Assembly (NCBI GenBank): GCA_026982335.1
Contig: JALSHH010000047.1
Coordinates: 62,001-126,000 of the forward strand
Length of the DNA stretch: 64,000 bases
Source: Phycisphaerales bacterium
GTDB taxonomy: Bacteria; Planctomycetota; Phycisphaerae; Phycisphaerales; UBA1924
Direction of reading: 5' to 3'
Both the position numbers and the translations under genes were made by a program. Every line of letters begins with the position of its first letter. Within the stretch, counting starts at the first letter, position 1. Positions 16,006 through 24,712 of this stretch are shown here, piece by piece. Under the pieces are notes generated by a model, which saw only the letters and a program-made list of their open reading frames with translations, was not told the DNA's origin and made no database searches.

Positions 16006-18287
16006 AGAACCGTTCGCATACAATCCGGCCAATGCCTCCCCAACCAAGCAAACCATTCGAAGTCATTGCCGACTTTGTGCCCGCAGGCGATCAACCCGAG
16101 GCCATCGAAACACTTGTTCATGCGATCAATCAAGGGCAACAATCTACCTGCCTACTCGGTGCAACCGGAACGGGCAAAACTTTCACCATGGCCAATGTCA
16201 TCGCCAGAACCAACAAACCCACACTGATCATTTCACACAACAAAACACTCGCAGCCCAACTCTTTGAGGAACTCAAAGCATTCTTCCCCAACAACTCCGT
16301 CAACTATTTCGTCTCCTACTACGACTACTACCAGCCCGAAGCCTACATCCCCGGACGCGACATTTACATCGAAAAAGATTCTGCCCGTAACGATGACCTC
16401 GACCAGCTCCGGCTCGCAGCCACCTCCAACCTACTCCAACGCCGAGACTGCATCGTCGTCGCCTCCGTCTCGTGCATCTTCGGGCTCGGTTCACCAAGCG
16501 CCTACTCCAACCAGATCTATCCCCTCATCGTTGGCTCGACCCTCCCAAGACGAGAGCTCTTCCTCGCACTCAATGCGATGCAGTACGAACGATCCGAAAT
16601 CGAGTTCAAACGCGGGCAATACCGATCTCGAGGCGACGCGATCGAAATCTGGCCCGCCTACGAAAAGTTCGCCCTGCGCATCGAACTCTTCGGCGACGAA
16701 ATCGACCGCATCGAACTCATCAATCCAACCTCCGGGGAATTACTCGCCCAAGAAACCCAATACTTCCTCTTCCCCGCCGTCCACTATGTCATGCCTGAGG
16801 AGCGACTCAGCGAGATCATCAATGCCATCCGCACTGAAATGAACAAACGGGTGATGGAGCTCCGCCACGAGGGCAAACTCCTCGAAGCCCAACGGCTGCT
16901 CGCGCGGACGAAGTACGACCTCGAGATGATCGAGGAGATCGGATATTGTTCTGGGGTGGAGAACTACTCCCGCTATATGGACGGCCGTCAACCCGGCGAA
17001 CGGCCCTTTACGCTGATGGACTACTTTGATTACGCGCCGGGTGCAACGAGCCTCGACCGCGAAGGAGCGGTCCCCGCAGGTTCAACCGCTCCCTCGCGGT
17101 CGCGACTCGTTGATTCACGCGATCACGACGAAGACGCCCAGCGATTCGGCATCTCACGCACCAACCTTAAGGACTGGCTTCTCATCATTGACGAATCGCA
17201 TGTGACCCTCCCGCAAATCCGCGCCATGTTCAACGGCGACAAGGCCCGCAAAGATGTCCTCGTCGAGCATGGGTTCCGGCTGCCGAGTTGTTTGGATAAC
17301 CGTCCGTTGCGGTTTGAGGAGTTTGAGACGATTGTGCCTCAGGTGATGTATGTGAGCGCAACGCCAGGTCCCTACGAACTTGAAAAAACCGGAGGCGAGG
17401 TTATCGAACAAGTCATCCGCCCCACCGGCTTGCTCGACCCGATCGTCGAAGTCCGCCCGGCTTCAGGGCAAGTACCTGATCTGCTCGAACAATGTCGATC
17501 GCGCGTCGAATTGGGCGATCGTGTCCTCGTGACAGCATTGACCAAACGACTCTGCGAAGACTTGACAACTTATCTCTCGGATCAAGGCTTGCGCGTGCGG
17601 TATTTGCATTCGGATATCGAAACGCTTGATCGGCTTGAGATTCTGACCGGATTGCGATCGGGCGAATTTGATATTCTCGTCGGGGTAAATCTCTTGCGTG
17701 AAGGACTCGACTTGCCTGAAGTTTCGCTGGTAATGATCCTGGATGCAGACAAGGAGGGGTTCTTGCGCAGCGCAACGAGCCTGATCCAGCAAATGGGCAG
17801 AGCAGCTCGCAATGTTGATGCGAAGGTGATCCTATATGCGGACAAAATCACCAACGCCATGAGCACAGCAATGGACGAAACCCAACGCCGACGCGCTAAA
17901 CAACTTGAATACAACGAACAGCACGGCATCACACCCACCACGATCAAAAAAGAAATCCGAACCGGTATCACCTCCGCCCTCGAAGCTCGCAAGGCAGCCA
18001 AACTAGCCAGCGACGACACCAATGATCCGAACCTCGATGTACGCGATCTGCTCAAGATCCTCGAAGCCGACATGATCGAGGCCGCCCAGAACATGGAGTT
18101 CGAAGCTGCTGCCCTGCTCCGCGATCAGATGACCCATGTCAAGGAGCTCATCATCGCCCAAGGCCAGGTTGATGACGATTATCCGATCCTCATCCGCCGA
18201 TCAGAGCTCGCCAAGGCCATCAAACCCAAACGCAGGCGGGCAGGCTCAGCGGGCACCCGCAAAGGCCGGATCAAGAAGAAACGCTAA
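16002..18287 (+). CDS. uvrB: UvrABC excinuclease subunit B
   Basis: 761 residues. UvrB verifies DNA damage and recruits UvrC. Walker A GATGTGKT is at about residue 53, the damage-probing hairpin YDYYQPEAYIP near 107, IDESHVTLPQ marks helicase motif II, and QMGRAARN motif VI. The C-terminal UVR motif (MEFEAAALLRDQM) binds UvrA or UvrC. The chain is longer than usual because about 40 residues are inserted near residues 345-385, between LMDYFDYAPG and LKDWLLIIDESH; the DNA there contains an 18-bp-arm palindrome. The start overlaps the smc stop as ATGA; ATG at 16032 is an alternative. uvrA follows after one small gene. Confidence 0.96.
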   Translation: MKNRSHTIRPMPPQPSKPFEVIADFVPAGDQPEAIETLVHAINQGQQSTCLLGATGTGKTFTMANVIARTNKPTLIISHNKTLAAQLFEELKAFFPNNSVNYFVSYYDYYQPEAYIPGRDIYIEKDSARNDDLDQLRLAATSNLLQRRDCIVVASVSCIFGLGSPSAYSNQIYPLIVGSTLPRRELFLALNAMQYERSEIEFKRGQYRSRGDAIEIWPAYEKFALRIELFGDEIDRIELINPTSGELLAQETQYFLFPAVHYVMPEERLSEIINAIRTEMNKRVMELRHEGKLLEAQRLLARTKYDLEMIEEIGYCSGVENYSRYMDGRQPGERPFTLMDYFDYAPGATSLDREGAVPAGSTAPSRSRLVDSRDHDEDAQRFGISRTNLKDWLLIIDESHVTLPQIRAMFNGDKARKDVLVEHGFRLPSCLDNRPLRFEEFETIVPQVMYVSATPGPYELEKTGGEVIEQVIRPTGLLDPIVEVRPASGQVPDLLEQCRSRVELGDRVLVTALTKRLCEDLTTYLSDQGLRVRYLHSDIETLDRLEILTGLRSGEFDILVGVNLLREGLDLPEVSLVMILDADKEGFLRSATSLIQQMGRAARNVDAKVILYADKITNAMSTAMDETQRRRAKQLEYNEQHGITPTTIKKEIRTGITSALEARKAAKLASDDTNDPNLDVRDLLKILEADMIEAAQNMEFEAAALLRDQMTHVKELIIAQGQVDDDYPILIRRSELAKAIKPKRRRAGSAGTRKGRIKKKR
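17054..17102. repeat. Palindromic element inserted in frame within uvrB
   Basis: The left arm CGACCGCGAAGGAGCGGT (17054-17071) and right arm ACCGCTCCCTCGCGGTCG (17085-17102) are inverted copies with one mismatch, separated by 13 bases. The element lies inside the extra segment of UvrB and keeps the reading frame. It resembles palindromes I recall as common in planctomycete genomes, which I could not check. Confidence 0.75.
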
Positions 18288-18312
18288 CCAATTCTTGACC
18301 CTACAATCACCC

Positions 18313-18516
18313 ATGCAAAGCCAGCCTCCCAACACCGACACGGGGTTTTCGACACCCGCACAGTTCCGGTCCAAACTCGGCTCGTACCTCTCAGGTGTCG
18401 TCATCGGATTCACGCTTCTGGGCATGATCTACTTCATGAAATATCGGATGACTCAAAGGCAACAGCCGCCTGCTGCCCAAGTTCCCGCACCAACCCAACC
18501 GGAATCTCAGCCTTGA
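18313..18516 (+). CDS. Small single-pass membrane protein between uvrB and uvrA
   Basis: 67 residues starting MQSQPPNTDTGFSTPAQF. One membrane helix (LSGVVIGFTLLGMIYFM, about residues 28-44) is followed by a basic stretch and a Pro/Gln-rich tail (QRQQPPAAQVPAPTQPESQP). A 25-base gap separates it from uvrB, and its TGA overlaps the TTG start of uvrA, so it is very probably translated as part of the operon. The longer reading frame upstream runs antisense-like through uvrB and is not coding. No family is recognised. Its place suggests a link to repair or only a shared promoter. Confidence 0.65.
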   Translation: MQSQPPNTDTGFSTPAQFRSKLGSYLSGVVIGFTLLGMIYFMKYRMTQRQQPPAAQVPAPTQPESQP

Positions 18517-21500
18517 GCCCACAGGTGAACAAGAAGAAGATCACCAAAAAGACAAAACGGAAGGTGACCAAAAAGATGACCCAAAAGGTTGCTTCCAAAA
18601 CGGTTGCATCCACGCCCATCGACCAGACCAAATGCATCCGCATCCGCGGTGCCAAAGAACACAACCTCAAGTCACTCGATATCGACATCCCCCGTGATCG
18701 ACTGATCATCATCACCGGACTCAGCGGCTCAGGTAAATCCTCCCTCGCCTTCGACACCATCTTCGCTGAAGGCCAGCGCAAATACATGGAGTCACTCAGC
18801 GCCTACGCGCGTCAGTTCCTCGACCAACTCAAAAAACCAGACATTGAAGAAATCGAAGGCATCCCCCCCACCATCGCCATTGAACAACGCTCAGCTTCGC
18901 ACAATCCCCGCTCAACCGTCGCCACCACCACCGAAATCTACGATTACCTCCGTCTCCTCTTCGCCCGATGCGGTACGCCTCGCTCATGGGCACCAACCAA
19001 GAAAAAGAAAAACGGCACCGTCACCGCCCGCTCAGGACGACCCATCGAATCATCAAGCGCCACCCAGATCGTCGATCATGTGATGGCCTTCGGCGAAGGC
19101 ACCAAACTCATGGTCCTCGCCCCCGTTGTTCGTGCGAAAAAAGGATTCCACAAGGACACCCTTCAAGACTTCACCAAGCAAGGATGGAATCGCGCTCGCA
19201 TCAATGACACCATCACCGACCTCCGAGAAGCCCTCAAAGAAGATACCGAAAACCCCCTCAATCTCCACCGCCATAAAAAACACTCGATCGAAGCGATCGT
19301 TGATCGCATCGTCATCAAAGATGACGCCCGCCAACGCCTCGTCGAATCCATCGAATCCGCGTTACGATTGGCCGATGGATCGGTCATCATCGCAATCAAC
19401 GACCCCAACGACAAAGACATCTGGACCGACCACGCCTTTTCCGAACACTTCGCCGACCCGGACAACCCAGAGATTTCACTAAGTGAACTTTCCCCTCGCC
19501 TGTTCTCCTTCAACTCTCCCTTCGGCGCCTGCCCAGAGTGCCACGGGCTCGGCGTCATCCTCGAATTCTCAGAAGAACTCGTCGTCCCCAACAAAGAGGT
19601 CGCCATCCTTAACAACGCCATCCGCCCTTGGAAAAAAAATGGCCCCGGCGGCATGATCTACCCGCGCATGCTCCGCAAGTTTTGTAGGGCCTTCGAGATT
19701 CCACAATCGATGCACCTTAGCGCCATGAGTGATAATCTCTACAACCTCCTCATGCACGGAACCGACTACGCCAACGATCATCTTACCGGCAAGAAAAAAT
19801 ACCGAAAACAATGGGAAGGCGTCTATCCCATGCTTCACAACTGGTTCCACAAAACCGAATCTTCATGGGTCAAAGATCACCTCCATCAATACCAACAAGA
19901 AATCACCTGTCCAAACTGCTGCGGCGACCGACTCAAAACCGCTGCCCTCCATGTGACGATCGAATCATCGCACAAAGCCGACATGACCAAGGCTGGTTCA
20001 CAAACCGTCATCGGCCGACCAAAGAACGATGGATCGATCCTCAACATTGCCGAACTCGCTCGTCTCAACATCACTGATGCGACCAATTTCATTGAAGGAC
20101 TCATCCTCTCGAAAGAGCATGCTTATATTGCCCAAGCCATCCTCCGCGAGATCATCAATCGCCTCAAGTTCCTCGAATCCGTTGGACTTGAGTACCTCTC
20201 GCTCGATCGCCGCACCGCCACACTCTCAGGTGGCGAGGCCCAGCGCATTCGCCTAGCCACCCAAGTCGGCTCAGGACTCGTCGGCGCGTGCTATGTCCTC
20301 GACGAACCCACCATCGGACTCCACCAACGCGACAACGACCGCCTCATTCGTACACTCCGTCACCTAACCGATATCGGCAACACCGTGCTGGTCGTCGAGC
20401 ATGACGAAGACACCATCCGCGCATCCGACCACATCATTGATATCGGTCCAGGACCGGGAGTCCACGGCGGCACCGTCGTCGCACAAGGTTCAATCGACGA
20501 CATCGAAAACGCCAAGCATTCGCTCACTGGTGATTATCTTGCCGGGCGCAAGAAAATCAAAGTCCCCAAGACTCGCCGAAAGCTCGATCTCAAAAAAGCA
20601 ATGATCATCAAAGGCGCCAGACACAACAACCTCAAAAACATTGATGTCCCCTTCCCTATCGGAGGTATGATCGCTGTCACTGGCGTTTCAGGATCAGGCA
20701 AATCCACACTTGTTAACCAAATCCTCCTCCGCGCAGCCAAACAGCATATCATGGGAAGCAAAACCAAATCCGGCACACACTCACGCATCACCGGTCTCCA
20801 GCACATCGATCGCATCATCGAAGTCGATCAATCGCCCATCGGAAGAACTCCGCGCAGCAACCCCGCAACCTACACCGGCATCTTCGATGAAATTCGCAAG
20901 ATCTTCGCCGCCACCAAGGAATCTAGAATCCGAGGGTACAAGCCCGGGCGATTCTCGTTCAATGTCGCCTCGAACAAAGGCGGCGGACGATGCGAAGCAT
21001 GCGCCGGACAGGGTATGAAAAAAATCGAAATGCACTTCCTCCCCGATGTCTTCGTCGAGTGCGAGGTCTGCCACGCTAAGCGGTACAACCGCGAAACCCT
21101 CGAAGTGCGATACCGCGGCAAGAACATCGCCGATGTCCTCGCCATGACCGTCGAAGACGCCTGCGTGTTCTTCGAGAACCATCCCAAAATCCTCCGTTTC
21201 ACCACCTGCCTTCGTGATGTCGGACTCGGCTACATCACCCTCGGGCAACCGTCAACTACTTTGAGTGGCGGCGAAGCCCAACGCGTCAAACTCGCCACCG
21301 AACTCGGCAAGGGCACCCGACACGATGGAACCCCATCATCCGAACACACCCTCTACATCCTCGACGAACCCACCACCGGCCTTCACTTCGAGGACATCAA
21401 CAAACTCATCACCGTGCTCAATCGCTTGGCCAACGCGGGCAACACGCTCATCATCATCGAGCATAATCTTGATGTCATCAAGTGCGCCGACTGGGTGATC

Positions 21501-21617
21501 GACCTCGGCCCTGAGGGCGGGGACAAGGGCGGTACACTCTTGGCAACGGGAACCCCCGAAGAGGTCGCCAAAGCCAAAGCCAGTTATACCGGACAATACC
21601 TCCAAGGCATCCTCTGA
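18513..21617 (+). CDS. uvrA: UvrABC excinuclease subunit A
   Basis: 1034 residues. UvrA dimers find DNA lesions and load UvrB. There are two ABC modules: Walker A GLSGSGKSS at about residue 69 and GVSGSGKST near 725, with signatures LSGGEAQRIRLA and LSGGEAQRVKLA. Zinc-binding Cys pairs are seen at CPECHGLG (about 339) and at CEACAGQG with CEVC (about 826-853). The segment after LLFARCGTP lacks the Cys-rich HCPxC motif found in many UvrA and has a Lys-rich stretch instead. The first 30 residues are strongly basic. The start is a TTG overlapping the previous stop; GTG at 18525 is possible. Confidence 0.96.
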   Translation: MSPQVNKKKITKKTKRKVTKKMTQKVASKTVASTPIDQTKCIRIRGAKEHNLKSLDIDIPRDRLIIITGLSGSGKSSLAFDTIFAEGQRKYMESLSAYARQFLDQLKKPDIEEIEGIPPTIAIEQRSASHNPRSTVATTTEIYDYLRLLFARCGTPRSWAPTKKKKNGTVTARSGRPIESSSATQIVDHVMAFGEGTKLMVLAPVVRAKKGFHKDTLQDFTKQGWNRARINDTITDLREALKEDTENPLNLHRHKKHSIEAIVDRIVIKDDARQRLVESIESALRLADGSVIIAINDPNDKDIWTDHAFSEHFADPDNPEISLSELSPRLFSFNSPFGACPECHGLGVILEFSEELVVPNKEVAILNNAIRPWKKNGPGGMIYPRMLRKFCRAFEIPQSMHLSAMSDNLYNLLMHGTDYANDHLTGKKKYRKQWEGVYPMLHNWFHKTESSWVKDHLHQYQQEITCPNCCGDRLKTAALHVTIESSHKADMTKAGSQTVIGRPKNDGSILNIAELARLNITDATNFIEGLILSKEHAYIAQAILREIINRLKFLESVGLEYLSLDRRTATLSGGEAQRIRLATQVGSGLVGACYVLDEPTIGLHQRDNDRLIRTLRHLTDIGNTVLVVEHDEDTIRASDHIIDIGPGPGVHGGTVVAQGSIDDIENAKHSLTGDYLAGRKKIKVPKTRRKLDLKKAMIIKGARHNNLKNIDVPFPIGGMIAVTGVSGSGKSTLVNQILLRAAKQHIMGSKTKSGTHSRITGLQHIDRIIEVDQSPIGRTPRSNPATYTGIFDEIRKIFAATKESRIRGYKPGRFSFNVASNKGGGRCEACAGQGMKKIEMHFLPDVFVECEVCHAKRYNRETLEVRYRGKNIADVLAMTVEDACVFFENHPKILRFTTCLRDVGLGYITLGQPSTTLSGGEAQRVKLATELGKGTRHDGTPSSEHTLYILDEPTTGLHFEDINKLITVLNRLANAGNTLIIIEHNLDVIKCADWVIDLGPEGGDKGGTLLATGTPEEVAKAKASYTGQYLQGIL

Positions 21618-21800
21618 TGATGCCTTGAGAGCAGGTCCGATCATTGAACAACCCAAACAATCCATACCCAAAATCTCAACCCCAGTGCGATCTGATGGCC
21701 AATTCATCGAGCGCTTTGCACATCACCGGAAGATCGCACCTCTTCTGCTCGGATGAAGTGCCACATGGGACCAAAACACCAGAAGTACGGGGTACCTCAC

Positions 21801-22583
21801 ATGCACATAAATTCTGCAACAAGGCAAACCATTCTGGCCATGGTGATGGCATCGGCAACAGGGCTGACCAATGCAGGCCTGATCGATGGACGCCAACTCA
21901 TCGGAAAATGGGATTTCTCGAATGGAAACACCTTGGACATCACCGGAAAGAGCAACGGCGAAATCGTCGGCAAAGTCGAAATCGGAACATTTGGAGGACG
22001 CGAAGCCGCAGGATTCTTACGGGGAAAATCAAAAGATTACATCAAGTTCGAAGATCAGGATGCATATCAACTCGCTGATGGTGTCCTGGCGATCGACTTC
22101 ATGCAAACCGGACGATGGAACACAAAAGAAGCACTCTTCTCCAAAGACGCTCGCGGATATGTCGATGGCGGACACCTCACCGTACATCTACTGCGAGGCC
22201 AAAGCAGTCATGAGGGCTCAATTCAGGTTCGGCTTCAGAGCAAAAACGGAAGTTTTTATGTCAACTCAGGGATGCTCAACCTTGGCCAGTGGTACCGCAT
22301 GGAGTTCGGGTTTGGATCCAACGGCATGCAACTTGCCGTCGATGGCGTCGTGGTTGATACCAATAACTACACCGGTGGACTCATCGGCAACTTTGAAGAC
22401 TTCTCGCTCGGAGCATCGCGATGGGCGTCGCGATCCGGAGAATGGAACCGCATGAAGTACGGCTACTCCGGGTACATCTCATCGGTCGGACTCTATGGCG
22501 CTACAATCCCGGCTCCGGGGGCACTGGCTTTGCTCCTCACTGGCGGGCTCGTCTGCACCCGTCGACATCGCTCAACACGCTAG
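21801..22583 (+). CDS. Secreted LamG-like protein with PEP-CTERM-like tail
   Basis: About 260 residues. The N-terminal hydrophobic stretch (TILAMVMASATGLTNAGL) is a signal peptide. The body resembles a concanavalin-like/laminin-G fold (WDFSNGNTLDITGKSNGEIVG; LNLGQWYRMEFGF; GFIS-type end YSGYISSVGLYG), which usually binds carbohydrate or protein. The C-terminus IPAPGALALLLTGGLVCTRRHR is a PEP-CTERM-like sorting signal. The ATG at 21801 gives the best signal peptide; the frame stays open to 21753. The 183 bases between uvrA and this gene show nothing distinctive. Partner and ligand unknown. Confidence 0.75.
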   Translation: MHINSATRQTILAMVMASATGLTNAGLIDGRQLIGKWDFSNGNTLDITGKSNGEIVGKVEIGTFGGREAAGFLRGKSKDYIKFEDQDAYQLADGVLAIDFMQTGRWNTKEALFSKDARGYVDGGHLTVHLLRGQSSHEGSIQVRLQSKNGSFYVNSGMLNLGQWYRMEFGFGSNGMQLAVDGVVVDTNNYTGGLIGNFEDFSLGASRWASRSGEWNRMKYGYSGYISSVGLYGATIPAPGALALLLTGGLVCTRRHRSTR

Positions 22584-22634
22584 ATACACCAAACGCGCTC
22601 GACCCGAACCGACGGACACGATACCATCTCATCG

Positions 22635-23501
22635 ATGCCCATTGACCGCCCCATCTTGTTCATCGGTGCAACCCGCTCGGGCAAGTCCATGCTCGCCGAT
22701 ATGCTCGGCGAGCTTGACGGATTCCACACCGCCTTCGAGCCCTTAGGATGCTGGAACTATGGCTTTCGCGATGCAGGCTCGGATGTTCGTACCCGCGAAG
22801 AGGCCAACGAGCAGGTCTGCCAGCATATCCGCTCACAGATCGAAAAAACCCTGAGCACAAACAATGCCTCACGCTATATCGATGATCTGCCCCACCACGC
22901 TCTTCGGATTGGGTTCTGCCATGCGGTGCTCCCCGATGCCCGGTTTGTGATGGTTGCCCGCGATGGAATCGAAACCATTCAGGACATGAAGTACGGATGG
23001 GAGCACAAGGATACGCTGGGCAAGGTGCTCGCCCGCCGGCTCGGAGGCGGGCATCACAAAACACTCAAACTCAAAAAACTCCCCGGGCAAGGAATCCGGT
23101 GGTTCAACAACGCGATCCGCAGGCGTCTGGGCGCTCGTCGGACGACTTGGGGACCGACGGCTCCGGGGCAGATTGAGTTCGCCAAAGACCACTCACTCAT
23201 CGAAACCATCGCCTACCAATGGCAGTCATTTGTCACCCATGCCCTCGATGGATTGGAGCAAATCCCGCAAGAGCAAGTCCTGCATCTGCGGTATGAAGAG
23301 GTGCTCACCGATCCGGAGGAGCAGACTCGGCATTTGGCCGATTTTTGCGGGGTTGAGAACCCGCAGATTCTGACCGATCTCGCTCAACGGACGATCGATA
23401 AAGACCGAAAACCCTACAGCAAAGCGCTGTCCTCAGGCGAGCTTGAGTTGGTCGAGCCTATGATCTCGCCTGTCCAGTCGAGACTGGGATACACGCACTG
23501 A
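22635..23501 (+). CDS. Sulfotransferase-family protein
   Basis: 288 residues. The N-terminal PILFIGATRSGKSML is a phosphate-binding loop like the 5'-PSB loop of PAPS-dependent sulfotransferases, and ARFVMVARDGIETIQDM matches the 3'-phosphate-binding region (RDP-type). The C-terminal VLHLRYEEVLTDPEEQTRHLADFCGV is the typical family end. It would transfer sulfate from PAPS to a glycan, lipid or small molecule; the acceptor is unknown. No PAPS synthesis genes are near. A SAM methyltransferase follows after 32 bases on the same strand, suggesting joint modification of one surface molecule. Confidence 0.82.
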   Translation: MPIDRPILFIGATRSGKSMLADMLGELDGFHTAFEPLGCWNYGFRDAGSDVRTREEANEQVCQHIRSQIEKTLSTNNASRYIDDLPHHALRIGFCHAVLPDARFVMVARDGIETIQDMKYGWEHKDTLGKVLARRLGGGHHKTLKLKKLPGQGIRWFNNAIRRRLGARRTTWGPTAPGQIEFAKDHSLIETIAYQWQSFVTHALDGLEQIPQEQVLHLRYEEVLTDPEEQTRHLADFCGVENPQILTDLAQRTIDKDRKPYSKALSSGELELVEPMISPVQSRLGYTH

Positions 23502-23533
23502 GACCACTTTTTACTTGTGGAGCATTCACTATC

Positions 23534-24313
23534 ATGTCTGATCAATCAGAAATCGCCAAACCCATCGGATCACCCATGGGTGCCTTCAATCAAGCGATCG
23601 ATGCACTTAAAGCTGCCAAAGCCAAGACTGTGCTCGACCTGCCTGCCGGCGAAGGATTCTTTGCCAATATGCTCCTCGACAATGGATTCGAGCCGACCTG
23701 CTGTGATGTATATCCCGATCAATTCCGTGGGCGAGACATAAAATGTCAATTTGTCGATCTCAACAAAACAATACCCTTCGAAGATCAGACCTTCGATGCC
23801 ATCACCTGCCTCAATGGACTTGAACGAGTTTGGGCCCGAGGCGAAGCGATGCGTGAATTCTCGCGGGTCATCAAACCCGGAGGCATCATCGTCATCAGCT
23901 ATCCCAACCAAGGCGATATGCGCAGACGGATGCTCAATCTCTTCACTGGATCAGTGACTTGGAATGTCGTCGGACCGCCTCATGTCTGTGACCCATCCAT
24001 CGAACCACCCGAATCGAACTTCCGGTACGCAATGACCACCGCCAATGTGCTCACTGGACTCGAAAGCACGGGGTTTGATCTCATGTCACTCAAAGCGACC
24101 CATTACAACAAAAGCTCAATACTCATGGCACCCTTTGCCATCTTTCCAATCGCAGCAAGGCTCTTCGGTGGCGCCCCACAACAAAAACGGTACAAACTCA
24201 AAGAAAATGCTTCGATGGATGCACTCTTTGGTTCGTTCTTGGTCGCCGTCGCCCGTCGAAATGATACCCCAGTCGTCGTCCCCGATGGCGACCGAGGCGA
24301 CACGAACCGCTAA
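23534..24313 (+). CDS. Class I SAM-dependent methyltransferase
   Basis: 259 residues. Motif I is VLDLPAGEGFFANML (about residues 33-47), the acidic strand-2 position is in CCDVYPDQF, and post-motifs FDAITCLNGLERV and IKPGGIIVISYPN fit a Rossmann-type methyltransferase of the UbiE/Methyltransf_11 group. The C-terminal part has a hydrophobic segment (ILMAPFAIFPIAARLF) that could touch membrane. GTGGAG lies about a dozen bases upstream of the ATG. It follows the sulfotransferase gene closely and is convergent with the next gene. Substrate unknown. Confidence 0.82.
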   Translation: MSDQSEIAKPIGSPMGAFNQAIDALKAAKAKTVLDLPAGEGFFANMLLDNGFEPTCCDVYPDQFRGRDIKCQFVDLNKTIPFEDQTFDAITCLNGLERVWARGEAMREFSRVIKPGGIIVISYPNQGDMRRRMLNLFTGSVTWNVVGPPHVCDPSIEPPESNFRYAMTTANVLTGLESTGFDLMSLKATHYNKSSILMAPFAIFPIAARLFGGAPQQKRYKLKENASMDALFGSFLVAVARRNDTPVVVPDGDRGDTNR

Positions 24314-24341
24314 ACCAGTGCCGTTGGTGCATCACGATCGA

Positions 24342-24650
24342 CTATGCCTGGTTGATGGTTGATTTGATCCGCTCATCGAACCCCTCGATCCTTCGACGAA
24401 GGATCGATACATCGCAGCGCGCAGGCATCTGGTCTTTGCGAAAATGCTCGGCTGCAAGTTTGGCCGCCGACTTGGCGATCAGGCTTGGAGAGATTGTTCC
24501 GCCCACGAGGTGTTCATGATCGACCCATGCAAAAGTCAGTTCGTGATCAGTAGTGTTCTGACCATCCCATTGAATGGTCAATGTGTAAAGCCATCCGGTA
24601 GCCGTTTCGTGCTCGCCGTCGATTTGGATGATGGGGGGTTGCATCCCCAA
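24342..24650 (-). CDS. Small hypothetical protein downstream of infC
   Basis: 102 residues, starting MGMQPPIIQIDGEHE. A beta-rich first half (GWLYTLTIQWDG) is followed by a helical basic C-terminal half (AKSAAKLAAEHF; RRRIEGFDERIKSTI). No membrane segment and no known motif. It is accepted as a gene because it lies 62 bases after infC on the same strand, and it ends just past the stop of the convergent methyltransferase gene. The second Met (position 3) could be the start. Function unknown. Confidence 0.6.
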   Translation of the reverse strand: MGMQPPIIQIDGEHETATGWLYTLTIQWDGQNTTDHELTFAWVDHEHLVGGTISPSLIAKSAAKLAAEHFRKDQMPARCDVSILRRRIEGFDERIKSTINQA

Positions 24651-24712
24651 AGTGTACCGAAGAAAAAAGCTTCCGTTGAATAGAAGCTTATATTTCGCAT
24701 GAACTCCTTCAC

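Noticed and set aside
15075-16142. 355-codon open frame antisense to smc
   Set aside because: Ser/Arg-rich shadow of a clear SMC ATPase domain.
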